Below, piece by piece: positions 24,601 through 36,456 of a stretch of DNA of 64,000 nt. The stretch is from Tubulanus polymorphus (taxonomy: Eukaryota > Nemertea > Palaeonemertea > Tubulaniformes > Tubulanidae). The stretch spans positions 21,670,001-21,734,000 of the forward strand of contig NC_134025.1 of assembly GCF_964204645.1 (NCBI RefSeq), read 5' to 3'. A program made the translations under genes and the position numbers. The first letter of the stretch is position 1. Every line of letters starts with the position of its first letter. The notes beneath the pieces are model-generated. The model worked only from the letters and a program-made list of their open reading frames with translations, searched no databases and was not told the origin of the DNA.

Positions 24601-27600
24601 GATGATCCATACGATGATCCTGCAGGCATTGTCATACCCGATCGGTCACCAGAACCGACTAAAGACCAACTTGACGTATGTAGTGATCGTTTCTCTGAAC
24701 TCATCTTCTAATCTATAATGAATGTTATGAATTTTTCTGGAGAATAGCCTCAAATGTGGAGAATAGATACCAGGTATATGACATGTAGCCTACAAATCTA
24801 CAAATCTGAAAGCAAAATTTATTATTCAAAAATCAAAAACTTCTTACTGCCATTTCCACTCATCAGAACAAGGCAAAGTTCTGCTTTTATCGGGAAAATA
24901 TAGGAAACTTGAAAATTTGGTTGTGGTCCCCCTGTGACATCAGCATCTGCCCTCACATTGAGGGCAGGTGCTGATGCAGATGTCATGTCCAAGGTAAGGT
25001 ACCGGTAGTTACTACCTCACCTCAAATCCTTAATAAGTATTTCTGATTTCCCGTCGTTATTTTAGAGCGGACGCATCGGCGCCGAGGAAGAGGTCGATGA
25101 CACGAAGGGTAAAACCAAAGAAGAAGTCTTCGAAATGACGAAAGACAGAGAGGCGAAAACGAACGCTCGCTTGCTGGAACTAGTGGGTGATATTCCGGAG
25201 GAAGATGTTGCGCCTCCGGACAACGTGCTGTTTGTTTGCAAATTGAATCCTGTTACTACGAGTGACGATTTGGAAATAATATTTTCGAGATTCGGTAACA
25301 TTGCAAGGCAAGTATTTTCGGCGTATACAGTAGAATTTTAACTCGAATCAACACAGCATAATTGGTACAGGCACCACTACTGTGGCAAGCGAGAATTCAC
25401 CAGGTTCACTAGTGATTACTCAGTTACCTTTCTTCAATTTCTTCTACATTCTGAATACCGGTACATTTCAATCAACTTTTTTCAAAAGGAAATCAATTTT
25501 CAGATAAGCATATAACCACTGAGTGGCTAAAGCGATCTTATACCTTTTCCATGACTTGAAAATATTTGGATTTGTAATCCTGAGAATTCAGTTTAAAGTT
25601 AATTGATAATGAGGTAATTGAGCGGTGTTTGGTGTGTGCCGGTACCTTGGCCCTGATTGGGAGCTGTGATTTATGTTCAGGTTAGGGAATCATTCGACTT
25701 GTACGGGCTTTAAGTAAGAGGAGTCGACTGTTATAGTTGCTATATCTATCTGAGCAGATTCTTTGTTAGATGAAATGGCTCCCACAGAACAGGGAATTTG
25801 GCCAAGACTTGGGAATTTTGAAATGATGATTCCCAGTTTGGAAATATTTGGGAATTTGAAAAATTTTCCCTCAAATCAGGGAAATATTTTGGAAATTCGT
25901 TTACATTTCTTGTATTGCATTTGCCTAGGGCAATTCTCTTCAGCGATTTCCCTTGAAAATCACCTTTATCAACCAGTCACCACTAAAATGTTGACTGTAG
26001 CATGATGTATCTGTTCATTTCCATTTGGGAAAATTGAAAAGTCACCCATGAAAAACTTGGGAAAAACCTGGAAATTTCTAATTCATGTATATCTGTGGGA
26101 ACCATGTGATGATTTACCGGTATCCCAACGTTCCGCACGATTTATACGAAAAAATAATGTGTGAATGAAAATTGTTTCAGTTGTGAAGTTATCAAGGACC
26201 AAAAAACGCAAGAGTCGCTACAGTACGCATTTATTGAATTTGAAAAGGTTGGTCGGAATGAATCTTCAGTCAATTGATAGATGTGCTAATACAGTAAGCC
26301 TCGCTTTACTTGAACATGGCCAATTCCGACAAGACTAACTCGGACACAAAATGAATAAAATTACATTTTCTGACTTTCTAAGGTACTATACGATCCTTAA
26401 CTATCCGAGTTGGTCCTAGTTAGGCGAGGTTTGATTTTTCTCATTAGATTTTTCATGAAAAAATGTGATATGAAATTATACGAATTTCTTTTTCAAGCCC
26501 GAAGATTGCGAGAGTGCGTATTTCAAAATGGATAATGTACTCATTGACGATCGTCGAATACACGTTGACTTCAGTCAGTCGGTCTCTAAGTACAAATGGA
26601 AAGGAAAAGGTATGTACGGGGTAAAGAACTAATTATCTTCACTAATTTGCCAGGTTGTTGCTTTAGATATCCAACTTAACCCTTTCAGTGCTGACTTAAT
26701 AATACCATAGTTTGAAAATTTTGAAAAATCTCAACCTAGTGTGCTGAATAACGGGAATACCACTATAGTGCGTATACACCGCAGCACGGTGGATCGTTAG
26801 TTACTGATATTTCACTATGTTTGACAGGTACTGCCATCTTTCAATAGAGATAAAAATTAATTAATTACATCAATACACCGCAGCGCGGTGTACTAGCAAA
26901 ATCTATCACCGATTTATACACCGCACTGCAGTGTAGACGCACTGAAAGGGTGAAATGGCCCGACAGGTCAATATTTCTACAGTTGATTCCTCGTAATTTA
27001 GATCAATTTGGACCAGTGGAGTTAGGTTATACAGTCAAACCCGCTTAATCCAGATTTTGGTCTAACCCGGACATTACCGTATTATCAGTCCATTTGTTCA
27101 TTAATAAACAAGAAAATGACTTTTAATCCAGATTTCCTGTAAACCAAACAAATTTTGTTGGTCCCGAATTATCCGAATTAAGCATGTTTTGTTTTACTGT
27201 AATTCATTGTGTATTTGTATATTTGTAGGCGGCCAGCCAGTTGATTCTGAAAAGAACGCTCCCGAGAAGCCTAGATTTGTCATCAAAGATAAATCAAAAC
27301 AAGGACAGTATCCTTTTATTTTCGTGTAACATTTATTATCCAAATACATGTTTAGATACATGATCTTTAAAATAATATTTACGATTAGAATGGGGGATGT
27401 ATTTTAGTTAACAAGTTGTATTTATTTAGAGACCTTTAGAGATTGTCCAGTTGGATCCCTGTCTCAAACAATAGAAATGAATATTACCAGTAGTCGTATG
27501 TTGATATCAAGATAGAAGAGAGTGTTTTGTTGTGATGCAACGAATAAAATATGAAAAAGTTCATTTCGAGTATATGATCGCCGAGCAAACTGTTACCGCC

Positions 27601-28438
27601 ATAATCTGTTTGAAATGATCAGTTTTATTCCTTGATCATTAATCACTAGTGGCTATGAATTGGTCGCCTCTGACGATGAGGAGTCGCCGAAAAAGAAGAA
27701 GAGCAAAAAGCATAAACGAAGTAAGAGCAGGAGCAGGAGCAGGAGTCCACAGCACAAAAAACATAAACAGGTAGGCATTCAATGATAAAGTAGACAAGTC
27801 TTATTCGAGCCATTGTTCTCAGAGCATGTAGGGGTAACAAGTAAGGTGGGCTGGTCATTCAGACCATCACCCTGTAGCGCCTTACTTTGTACGAGAGATA
27901 TTTCAGGTCAGGTACATTGGAAGTCTTTCTAAAAAGAGAGAATGTTCCATAAAATTGTCATCAACTTGGTCGGTTTTCCGAGTTGACCAGTATCGAGTAC
28001 ATCATGTAATGCAGTAGAACTCGCCTTATTGAATGACTAGGAACTGCCCGAATTAAGTAAAATCCTAATTACGAATAATAGTTTACATGGTTCCAGGTTA
28101 AATGGACCAAATATTTCATCCGAATTTAGTGAAAATCCGGATTGAAAAATTCGAATTAATGAGTTCTACTGTACGATGAAGAATGTTTCACTGCAAGTCC
28201 ATACTTTTCTTTTAAATTTCAACTTAAACATGACCTAAATGATCTTCAATTTCAGAAATCTCACCATAGCAAACGGCGCAGCAGTAGATCGCGTAGTCGG
28301 TCGAGAAGTCCAACACAACATCGCCGATCGGACAAGAAATACAGGAACAGGGAACGAAGTGCATCCGAAGAGAGAGAAGACCGAAGGCGGCATAACGATC
28401 GTAATCGTGATCGTGATCGTAAATATTCGAGACGATGA
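21664..28438 (+). CDS. PPIL4: Peptidyl-prolyl cis-trans isomerase-like 4 (cyclophilin + RRM)
   Basis: Nuclear, spliceosome-associated cyclophilin. Exons join(21664..21733, 22848..22915, 23019..23083, 23175..23292, 23930..24072, 24579..24675, 25066..25307, 26181..26247, 26498..26609, 27229..27307, 27650..27770, 28256..28438), 454 residues (human about 490). Seen: cyclophilin domain from [19 protein letters not shown] through [12 protein letters not shown] and HGSQFFITL to about residue 165; RRM at about 240-318 with RNP2 LFVCKL and RNP1 YAFIEF; then KFVDFSQSV-like linker ([17 protein letters not shown]) and a basic Lys/Arg-Ser tail. The catalytic Arg of cyclophilin A (FHR) is Ser here (FHS), as expected for a family with weak or no isomerase activity. 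The intron after 25307 has a GC donor and the one after 27307 is U12-type. The ATG lies just before conserved IETSLGDI. Confidence 0.96.
22081..22581. repeat. ~500 bp near-palindromic foldback in PPIL4 intron 1
   Basis: The outer ends TAATGTCTATTTCAACCTGA and CAGGTGGAAATAGACATTA are inverse, and the pairing continues inwards through GAGAGCATTCC / GGAATGCTCTC, TTTTGGTAGTACATACCTGA / TCAGGTATGTACTACCAAAA, AAGGATATCCAAAA / TTTTGGATATCC and CCATGCCTAC / GTAGGCATGG, to a centre near 22331. No coding capacity. It is the largest inverted repeat in the window. Confidence 0.85.
25777..26104. mobile_element. TIR element with TGGCTCCCACAGA ends, PPIL4 intron
   Basis: TGGCTCCCACAGAAC at the left and ATCTGTGGGAACCA at the right form the termini; the interior repeats GGGAATTT / TTGGGAATTT-type strings like the hAT-like elements at 923 and 60645. 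Non-autonomous. Confidence 0.55.
26290..26434. mobile_element. Short TIR element, TACAGTAAGCCTCGC ends
   Basis: TACAGTAAGCCTCGCTTTAC is the approximate inverse of GTTAGGCGAGGTTTGA, with an inner pair ACTCGGAC / TCCGAGTT. Termini of the CAGTNNAACC type are usual for Tc1/mariner/pogo-related MITEs. Confidence 0.45.
26674..26954. mobile_element. TIR element, AACCCTTTCAGTG ends
   Basis: AACCCTTTCAGTGCTGAC and GCACTGAAAGGGT are inverse ends. Inside, ACACCGCAGCACGGTG, ACACCGCAGCGCGGTG and ACACCGCACTGCAGTGT are three short palindromes of one type. Confidence 0.6.
27030..27201. mobile_element. pogo/mariner-like MITE, copy 1
   Basis: TACAGTCAAACCCGCTTAAT at the left and ATTAAGC...TTTACTGTA at the right. 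A diverged second copy at 33688-33871 shares CAAGAAAATGACTTT, ATCCAGATTTCC-type and TTTGTTGGTCCC strings, confirming a repeat family. Located immediately before PPIL4 exon 10. Confidence 0.65.
27308..27649 (+). other. U12-type (minor spliceosome) intron of PPIL4
   Basis: The donor reads GTATCCTTT exactly at the exon end (27308-27316), the U12 5' splice-site consensus, and a TTCCTTGAT branch-site match lies at 27628-27636 with the branch A 14 bases before the AG (27648-27649). The joined codon (CA+T) keeps the PPIL4 frame. No competing U2-type donor nearby restores the frame. Confidence 0.9.
28009..28173. mobile_element. Short TIR element, GCAGTAGAACTC ends
   Basis: GCAGTAGAACTCGCC and GAGTTCTACTGTAC form the termini; the interior carries CCGAATTAAG / GAATTAATGAG-type strings like the pogo/mariner-like copies at 27030 and 33688. 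In the last PPIL4 intron. Confidence 0.5.
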
Positions 28439-28499
28439 CCCGTACATTTTTTTTTCTATTTATCCCAATTTTTAATAACAAAACGACAAAAAGTTTTCA

Positions 28500-28505
28500 A
28501 ATAAA
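28500..28505 (+). terminator. PPIL4 poly(A) signal
   Basis: AATAAA 62 bases after the PPIL4 stop codon, implying a very short 3' UTR. Confidence 0.75.
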
Positions 28506-28613
28506 AAACACGTACATTATCTTCATCATCTTATCTCGTTTATCGCTGGAGGCAGGATTATTTTGGCATGTGCGATCTTTCCAGTATCTTAGAAATTACC
28601 TTATGAAATTACC

Positions 28614-28636
28614 GTGTGCGCGCGCGCGCGCGTGCG
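28614..28636. repeat. CG dinucleotide microsatellite
   Basis: GTGTGCGCGCGCGCGCGCG run in otherwise AT-rich intergenic DNA; an alternating purine-pyrimidine tract able to adopt Z-DNA. Confidence 0.85.
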
Positions 28637-29701
28637 TTTGGCTTGTTGATGGAGGAGGCAATTTGGAATACTTGTCGTTTGAAGTACCGCTATGGAATAT
28701 ATTTATGAAGCCCAACTCTAGCATTTGAAACCATAAGGTGAAAAATTTATTATCCCATAATCTCACAAAATGCCGCAATATTTTGCCACAGGAAATAATG
28801 CCACCGACAAAAATGCCACCTTTTTGCACAGTAAGTAAGAAATACTACCAGGAAAAATGAATTTCAATCCATAGATTTAAGCTGAACCGCAATGATTATC
28901 AATCATCTCATTGTAGTAATAATGTGACAAAGTGACAAAAGAATTATGTTCAGAATTGTTCTGTGTTATCTAATTAAGACCAGCTGGTTGGTACGATTAG
29001 TGGGTCTGTTATTCGAATTAATTTTCGAGTATGTTGCTTCATTATTAGTTCTGACAATTATGTATCACTTGACTTTCATATTCAGTCTTTATTCAGCACA
29101 CATGTGATGGTATTCTTCAAAATGCCACGTAGAAACTGTGTATTCATTAATGATAACTGGCTTCTGGACCCAGACTTAAAGCCAAGGATTGGATTCTGAA
29201 AACTAACAATAACGCTTTCCAAATATTCAAAATCTCACATATCATCGCATATGAATAAAACATCAAGATCGGAGAAACGATTTCAGTTATCTGGATTAGA
29301 AATCAAAGTTCAGTAGTGTAAAGAATAAAAAACATGCTTGTGCAAAATCACCGAATTAATTAATGGTTTACCGAGAAAAACAGTAACGATTTAGGAGAAG
29401 GCTACCCAGTAATGGGGATATGAAAGTGATACATACGCTCCTCGAAATTTGAAATTGTCTCCTTGAAATGTCCTCGAATTCTGAAATGATTGATCTGTAG
29501 GGACCCTGGTCGTGTATCGTGATTCACCTGTCGATAATTCTATCTAAAAGTCTGCTCTCCGCAGCACATCTCCGGTCCGAATGACAATGAGCCTTTGTCC
29601 AGACCAACGTAACAACAAAACCCTAGTTTTTTATAGCAAGTTTATAATAGCTTGTTTCAGCAGTTTAGTTAATACACTTACAAAACTAGTAATTTCATAA
29701 T

Positions 29702-29707
29702 TTTATT
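29702..29707 (-). terminator. P4HA poly(A) signal
   Basis: AATAAA on the minus strand about 140 bases after the prolyl 4-hydroxylase stop codon, with no nearer candidate seen. Confidence 0.6.
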
Positions 29708-29847
29708 TGAGTCATGTGGTATGAGAATAACATTTGAATAATCAAAGGTTGCGTTTACGTAATAATCGTTAAGAGATGAGCTGTTTTTCAAACGGAAAAG
29801 CGCCACACAGGACTCAAAAATATCTACGTATTCGTTCACTCAGCTGT

Positions 29848-32800
29848 TCATGAGTATTGGTCCAGTTTGCACGGCCAGGTTCTGAATTGAGGTCCTTCGT
29901 GCACCCACTTATTGGAAACTGAAAGATATGCACAAAAACGGATGAATAGTTAGAGGAATAAATCATCCAGCATGCACGGTGGCTGACTCAGTTCTTTCAA
30001 CAACATTTCTTGCTTGTCTATACTGTTATTGTTCAGTAAAAAAAACCGTTCTGATAAGAGATTGAAGGCGGTGTCCTGTTTCTAATGATATTCATTCGTG
30101 ATTCCCAGCTAGATAAGCTAGATGTGACACGGCGTGATATACCGTGAATTTTTCGTGAATGGATAGGTAATTTGGATTGAACAAGGGTATTGTATTTAAA
30201 TACCGCGAGAATCAAGCTAACCCAAGCTAGCCATAACAGACCCGGCATCTATAGAAATGAACTGATTACAAATTTTATTGTGGTTTACAGAACGACCCGG
30301 CCGATAAGGAGAAACAATGTATCTTTTTTCGCCATAATGTTTTGGAATGATAGTTAATTAATGCTGGTGAATTTAGGAAGACGGGTATTTCGCCAATTAC
30401 GTATAGGCACCTGAGCGAGGAGTTGTTTTCTATGAGACCTACCCCATTTGGATCCGATCAGAACTGGGCACCCGGCGTGCAGAGTTCTAGTATCGTAGGA
30501 TCCATTCCGTTTCAGATTCAACCAAAATACAGCTGCACCTTTCACAACAGGTACAGATGCGTCGGCGTACGGGAATACGGTGGATCCACCGAAAGATACA
30601 TCGTTCATCTATACGAAGATAATTCAGAAATTTTAAACATCGTTAACATCGAGTCTACTGTATTTGCCATTTTCTAAATGGAAGCTTTTAGAAATACTGT
30701 ATCGAAATGTCACTGATTTTTGTAGTTAATCGTTTAAGCGTTTTAGTTAGACACAGTTGTCATATCTACTCAGTAATCAGTAGATTAAGACCATCGATTG
30801 ATATTCGTCTGATCCAGATGAATCAGAATTGTTCAACAAACAAGTAGATTTTAGTGTAAGTGAAACAATCAGTTTGACAGAGTCAGTTTGTAGCCGAGAA
30901 ACAGAAAAGTAGATCGAATATTCGACATTATTCCGGTCGCTTAATGAAGGACGTGTACTAACGTAATACATCCACGTAGCCAGTCTGTTTCCAGATGTTT
31001 CCAGAAATGCAGGAAGGTTCCATCGATTGCCAGTTCCGATTTCATCCTACAAATAACGAAACCAGCTTGAATTTCGCGGCAAAGTACAGCATACGTATCC
31101 GTAGTGATATATGAATATCATTTTATTTCAAAATGCCCAGTATTTCACGATTCACTACAGATATGTATCAAACTTTATCATCGTAGATCTGTGCATAAAT
31201 CTGCCCAGTTATCAAGTACACAGAATGAGAATGAAATGCTGAATTTAGGTAAATATTATTTCATTGGATTGAAAAGTATCTCACTACGCCAGTAGTACAC
31301 GTATTCTTATTATATCGCCATATTGACGGGTGACGTTACATAAGCGGGCTTTTATCACATTTTTCAAATTTAGGAAATCAAGGATCACGATGGTCTATTT
31401 CAATATACTTTTAGACTTAAACATAACATCGTATGAAATCCCTCGTGTACTTACGAAATAATCATAGTGTGGCTCGTACATGCCCCCTACTCCGTAGTTC
31501 AACACCTGTTGAAAGCAATGCAGAAAAAAACATGAATTCGAAATATGAAATTTTTCAGGGAAGCTTGAGTTAACTCGAAAGGGCTGATTACGTATATCTT
31601 CATCTTTCGCTGGGGATATATTTCTTCATTATCCATTCAATGTGGGGAATTAATTTTGGCCTTTATTGTCTTATGATTTCTATGTAAAGTTCGATACATT
31701 TCCAGTGTAGAGACCCTCCTAAAACCAATATCTGTTATGAAGCTAATAGGTATCTCTACCAGAAAATGTTAGTTATAAAAAGTGTGGACCTACGGGTGCA
31801 AGGTAGGACCCCCCAAAACCTGAGGTCAAGTTGAGGTCACGCAACCAAAAAAGTCGACGACAACCAGTACATACTGCCTGTGTGTGTAGAGTATATACAA
31901 TCGCTTGTGAGCTCTCTATAGAGCATGCTGACTCAGTGTCAGCAGCCAGGCTCGACTACTTTGCCATCTATCGGGGGTAATAGGAACCGTCACTTGAGGC
32001 GTGACCACGACCTAGTCTCTTTGTTTAAGCTGTCACGTGAGGCGTGACGACGCCAACTAAAGAGTTTTTAAGTCTCCAAATACAATATCGTAAAAGACGC
32101 ATTGAAAATGAAAGTTCTTGGCTTATCGAAGATGTAACTGACCTGTAAATACTCGGCACCGCTAGCCCTCTCCAGAATATCCACGTTTAGACCAGTCATT
32201 ATCGATACACGTGTGGACAACGTTTTCACCACCGGGTCGGTATCGTCGATCCAACCCCTAGAACGTGAAAGATCCGTTCATTCCTAGTCGTGTCAAAGCC
32301 GTGTCTCTGTCAACCCATCGTTTTAATAGTTTAATAGTTAATGTGGTTATAACGTTCGAACCGATGAAAAATATGGCGTTATTACGAATTTGGCATTATG
32401 AAGAATGATATTTTCATTGAATCTAATTTAGATTGAGCGAATTTGTTTTATGAAATATGTTGGCGTTTAGAGAGCAGTAGCATTGAAAACAGGATGGCGA
32501 TATAACGGACTTTAACTGTACATGAAATCCGTATGAAATATCTTCCACGTGAAATCAAGCCATCATTGAGTAAATTTCTAGATTTGAAGTATAGATAGGC
32601 GAAGTTTAGTCGCCTGATTTGTGTTAGGGGACGCATATATCTATTTTCTTGAATAGTATCACAGGCGGTAATTCGATGATTCGAACAGGCTTCTTTTCGT
32701 CGCAAGATTTTCCTGCTGGACGAAACCGCAAACCCCCTTCTATCGGGTCGCCTTGAGCCCTACTCCGTACAAATCAAACCCCATGGATGGTAATATACAT

Positions 32801-35800
32801 GTGAAACGTTGGTCGAAATTTTTTAGAATTTGCAACTATATTTGACAAGGATTTAGCAAGAAGTGATTAAACTAATAGGTTCATGTGCCCAGGGTATATC
32901 GTGACAAAGCTCATGTATATATGCTCATGTATATATCATGTATATCGGCTTGATACGTACGTTTCACTGACCCTGCTTTCAACAGCTTGATAGCCTTTAC
33001 CATCATCTGCCACAGTGTTCGACCGAAACAACTGGATACGAGAAAATAAAAATCAAATCAGATTGTGGCGGCACCCGAAGCACTGTCGACCATAGTGATC
33101 ATTTCATACGCTAAATCAAACTGAATAGAATCGATTCGTTAAAGAAATTACAGGATTACAGGACTTTCAAATATAAAGATAGATGTAGTAAATGTATATA
33201 TTTACATTTTGAGAACACGCGGGACTCAAAATTCTAAGGGCTGTTTAGATGAATCAATTTTAATGATAACAAAATAGAGACGCCAATGGGGAAGGTAAAA
33301 ATGTATTCCTATACGTATTTTTTGTGAACTGATTCATAAGAAAAAAGAAAAATTAAGATATACTAAGGCAATGATGAAGATTTTCCAATTGTCCAATCTT
33401 AAAGAATGATAACCATCGATTCCGTTTATGATGATAATGATTTCAAAATGATTTAATCTGCCATACCTACCATGTTAACCGCCTTCTTTTTTATGTAATT
33501 CATTTCAGTTTCGTGAATGACGTTGTGGAATAGGGCGATCTTTGGTCCGAGGCTGACTATCTCCACATCGGCCGGCCTGTACGGGATTTTCGTGCGCCTG
33601 TGGTAACATTTCAAGCGGGCCACGTATTCCTTGGACTGGAAACGATTTAAGTACAACAAATTACTCGAGCTCTCGATGTTTTATCAGTACAGTCAAAACC
33701 TGCTTAATCCGGATCGGCTTAATTCAGGTTTTGGTCTGATGTGGACAATATATTCGCAGCCCATTATTGTTCATAAATATGCAAGAAAATGACTTTATTA
33801 ATCCGGATTTCCCGTAAACTGGATGAACTTTGTTGGTCCCAAATGATCCGAATTAAGCGGATTCTACCGTAATTAAAGAAAAAACAAATGATGGAGGTAA
33901 ATAAAATTTACCCTTTGCACGTCATGTCGGCACAATGCCTCATATTTAGGTCTCCACTCAGCAGCGTAAGGTTCGATGTATCTATGAAGGGGTTTCGAGC
34001 GTTCTTCTTCTGGCGCTCTTTGGAACTTATTCTCATAATACTTCATATCTCCTTTGATCGCCGCATTCGTTGGGTCTGGGAATAAGTTAACATTATTGTC
34101 AGTAATTATGTTCTTGTTCTTAAAAAGAAAATTCAATTTTGAATTTGAATTTGAAAAAAGCCGATACATCGGGATGCTCTCCGGATTTCTGAAAGTTACT
34201 TGCCGATTTCTTTTGCTTCACGAATCAGTTGCACTGTCTTTTGTAGGTCACCGTGCTGTATAATTCAAAAAGCAAAAACTACGACTAATGATAATGATTT
34301 AATGCATTAAAGCAGACTTCTTAATTTGGATCAGTTCAATACGGAGTATGACATTATCCAAACGGGGAACAGGGGTGTACGCAGGGGATTGTGGGGCCGG
34401 TTCGCGGGGTTCGTACGTAGCAAACCTTTTGATCGGTAAATTACGATGTCACGCTTTTTTTCCAAAGTGGAGGTTGCAATCATCAGTAATCGTGTAGTAG
34501 ATGTATGGATTAAAACACTTCTTTAAAAATCCATTGTTTTACTCAAATAGCTGTGATGTTACAGTTCTAGCTGAAAGATCATATTTTGATAAACAAACCA
34601 CCCCAGAATTTTGACCGGGGACGCCTCTGTATTATGTAAACCTATGTACGTTAGAATGATTTCAAATGCAAATGTCCTATAAATCAGAAGGATGATGACC
34701 TCCCCCCATATTTCGGATCAAATGGGTTTTATCATGTAACGAACTAGGTTTCCATTGCCAGACAAACACGATCAATATAACGTACATTTATATACAAATG
34801 ACGTTCATCTATTGATATGAAATACTTGAAATTCGAGTAAACTCTCCATATGCTGTGTTTTTGTATCTATATCCCCATACGTAATGGGATTTCAGTTGGA
34901 ATTAAGCATCTCATCTCGTGGCCAGAAAATGATTCGTTCGTGTCGATCAAAATTATTATGATCCTTATTATTTTCCTGATTTGCTTATTGCATCAGCTTT
35001 GGCTTACAGATAACAACCTACCGTCTCACCTCCTGAGATCTCCCAAAAATGTCTTTTAGAAATTGTTTTGAATTCTTAAATGAATATCCTATCACTCACA
35101 TCATAGATCGTATCGAGTTGTTTACCTGATTATAGACGGATGCCAGCAGTTTCAGAGCTCTTGCCAATGAGTACGACGATTGAGCACCTCGTCGGACTAG
35201 TTCAACGAAATATGTCAGCCAATCGACGGCTTCGTAAAGTAAGTAATCGTGTTTCGAGTAAGCGGCAATTCCGATTTCACGAAATTCATCCGCCGTTAGC
35301 GCGTCATGAACCGTCCCGTTCAGTCGGCCTTGGGCCAACTCGTCGAAACTTATGAAGTAGACGTTACGAAGTCGTATCAGTGCTAACGCAGCGCCTTTTA
35401 CATCCTCGTCACCTTGTGGCCAACCTTTGCTTTCTTTCTTCATGTTTTGATAATCGTCAAGAAAATCTGAAATATTGTTCACGACATGGTTACTAATTTC
35501 CCTCCAACGAATTTCAGCAGGCGGTGATCTTGTGTGCGTTTGGAGTTAGATTTAGATGCAAATATGATAAGCATTGCAAAAGAAATTTTGGTATGTTTAT
35601 TCGTCGATGCCAGAGGTAAATGTCTAGCGACGCTGCTGAAATTGCACTAATGGATTTCGGGAATTACAAATCTTTTTGAAGGGACGCCAGACCACTAGAA
35701 AAATCCCATAAGAGAGAAATTTTCGTCTGTGTCGATAATGTTTTACGTGAACGGTATTTCAATTTGAATTCACTATGAAAATGAGAAGCGACGGATCTAT

Positions 35801-36456
35801 TTTTTGACACCACCGACGTTAGTCATCTAGTTGCACTGGAATGAAATTCAATCCACCAGTGTCAAGAGACATCTCAACGCCAGGCAGAACCCCAAATAAA
35901 TTACGAAATTGATACCCAAACTGTTGATGTTTTCACTTTAGACAGAGACCCATAGCAAATCTATGTGTAGTTATGACGTGTTGACTATCGAAACTAATAC
36001 TAACTTTCTATTGCTTTATCGGAGTCAAGTTTCTCCAGTTCACCGAGCCAGTGCTGCCAGCCATTTACCAGCCTTTTTAGGTGATGGAATATGTTCACGG
36101 GATGGTTTAGAAAATTTGCATCAAGTCTCTCCTTATTCCAGCGTTCTTTTACATCGAGTACAAATCTAATCAAAGAATTGAACGACACTCTTATCGATGG
36201 CTGAGAAACATGAGCCTATCATTTGCGTTTTGGATAAACAGATTATAACTTGCCTTTGAAATCCTTTAAAGATATCATTTTCTTTTGTTGATTCGGTAAC
36301 TTTTTCAAACAACTTAACACTCTGCTTCAGTAAATATCCCTCATTTCCGAAACCTAGTTTTAGTTTAGCGACTGCCGTAAACGTTTGCGCAGAAATCGAG
36401 TTGCCACTCAAAAATAAACAAACGGTAAGCAAACTGAAATAAGTTGGTAAATTCAT
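29848..36456 (-). CDS. Prolyl 4-hydroxylase alpha subunit (collagen P4H), complete
   Basis: ER enzyme that hydroxylates proline in collagen-type repeats, using Fe(II), 2-oxoglutarate and ascorbate, normally with PDI as beta subunit. Exons: complement(join(29848..29918, 30443..30608, 30963..31046, 31455..31505, 32143..32257, 32961..33031, 33471..33635, 33912..34075, 34204..34255, 35126..35466, 36005..36165, 36254..36456)), 547 residues (human P4HA1 534). Seen: signal peptide (MNLPTYFSLLTVCLFL... cut near SISA), N-terminal domain with FLNHPVNIFHHLKRL, TPR-type peptide-binding region, ALCR, then the dioxygenase domain with NYGVGGMYEPHYDYF (Fe ligands H and D), LATWMYYMNDVSFGGSTVFP, distal HAGCPVLIGSKW (third ligand H and 2-oxoglutarate-binding K) and C-terminal VSNKWVHEG...RTWPC. 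Two introns use GC donors. Exon 30963-31046 carries an odd doubled motif (GTGNRWN then SGNRLATW). Which P4HA paralogue is not clear. Confidence 0.95.
30222..30323. mobile_element. MITE family C, copy 2 (right part only)
   Basis: Matches the right half of the elements at 17017 and 49603 (CCATAACAGACCCGGCATCT, ACGACCCGGCCGATAAGG, GAGAAACAATGTATC). The left half is missing. In the last P4HA intron. Confidence 0.7.
33688..33871. mobile_element. pogo/mariner-like MITE, copy 2
   Basis: TACAGTCAAAACCTGCTTAAT at the left, GAATTAAGCGGATTCTACCG at the right; related to 27030-27201 over its length. In a P4HA intron. Confidence 0.65.

Larger units (their letters stand above)
28439..29847. other. PPIL4 / P4HA convergent 3' interval, no gene
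   Basis: The two genes converge here. It contains the PPIL4 poly(A) signal, a CG dinucleotide run at 28614-28636 and the minus-strand P4HA poly(A) signal. I see no coding sequence in the remainder. Confidence 0.6.

Noticed and set aside
30324-30442. Extension of the P4HA frame past 30443 to a stop at 30354
   Set aside because: A strong GTAGGT donor sits right after the conserved GSKW, and the expected C-terminal VSNKW...PC is found in phase at 29848-29918.
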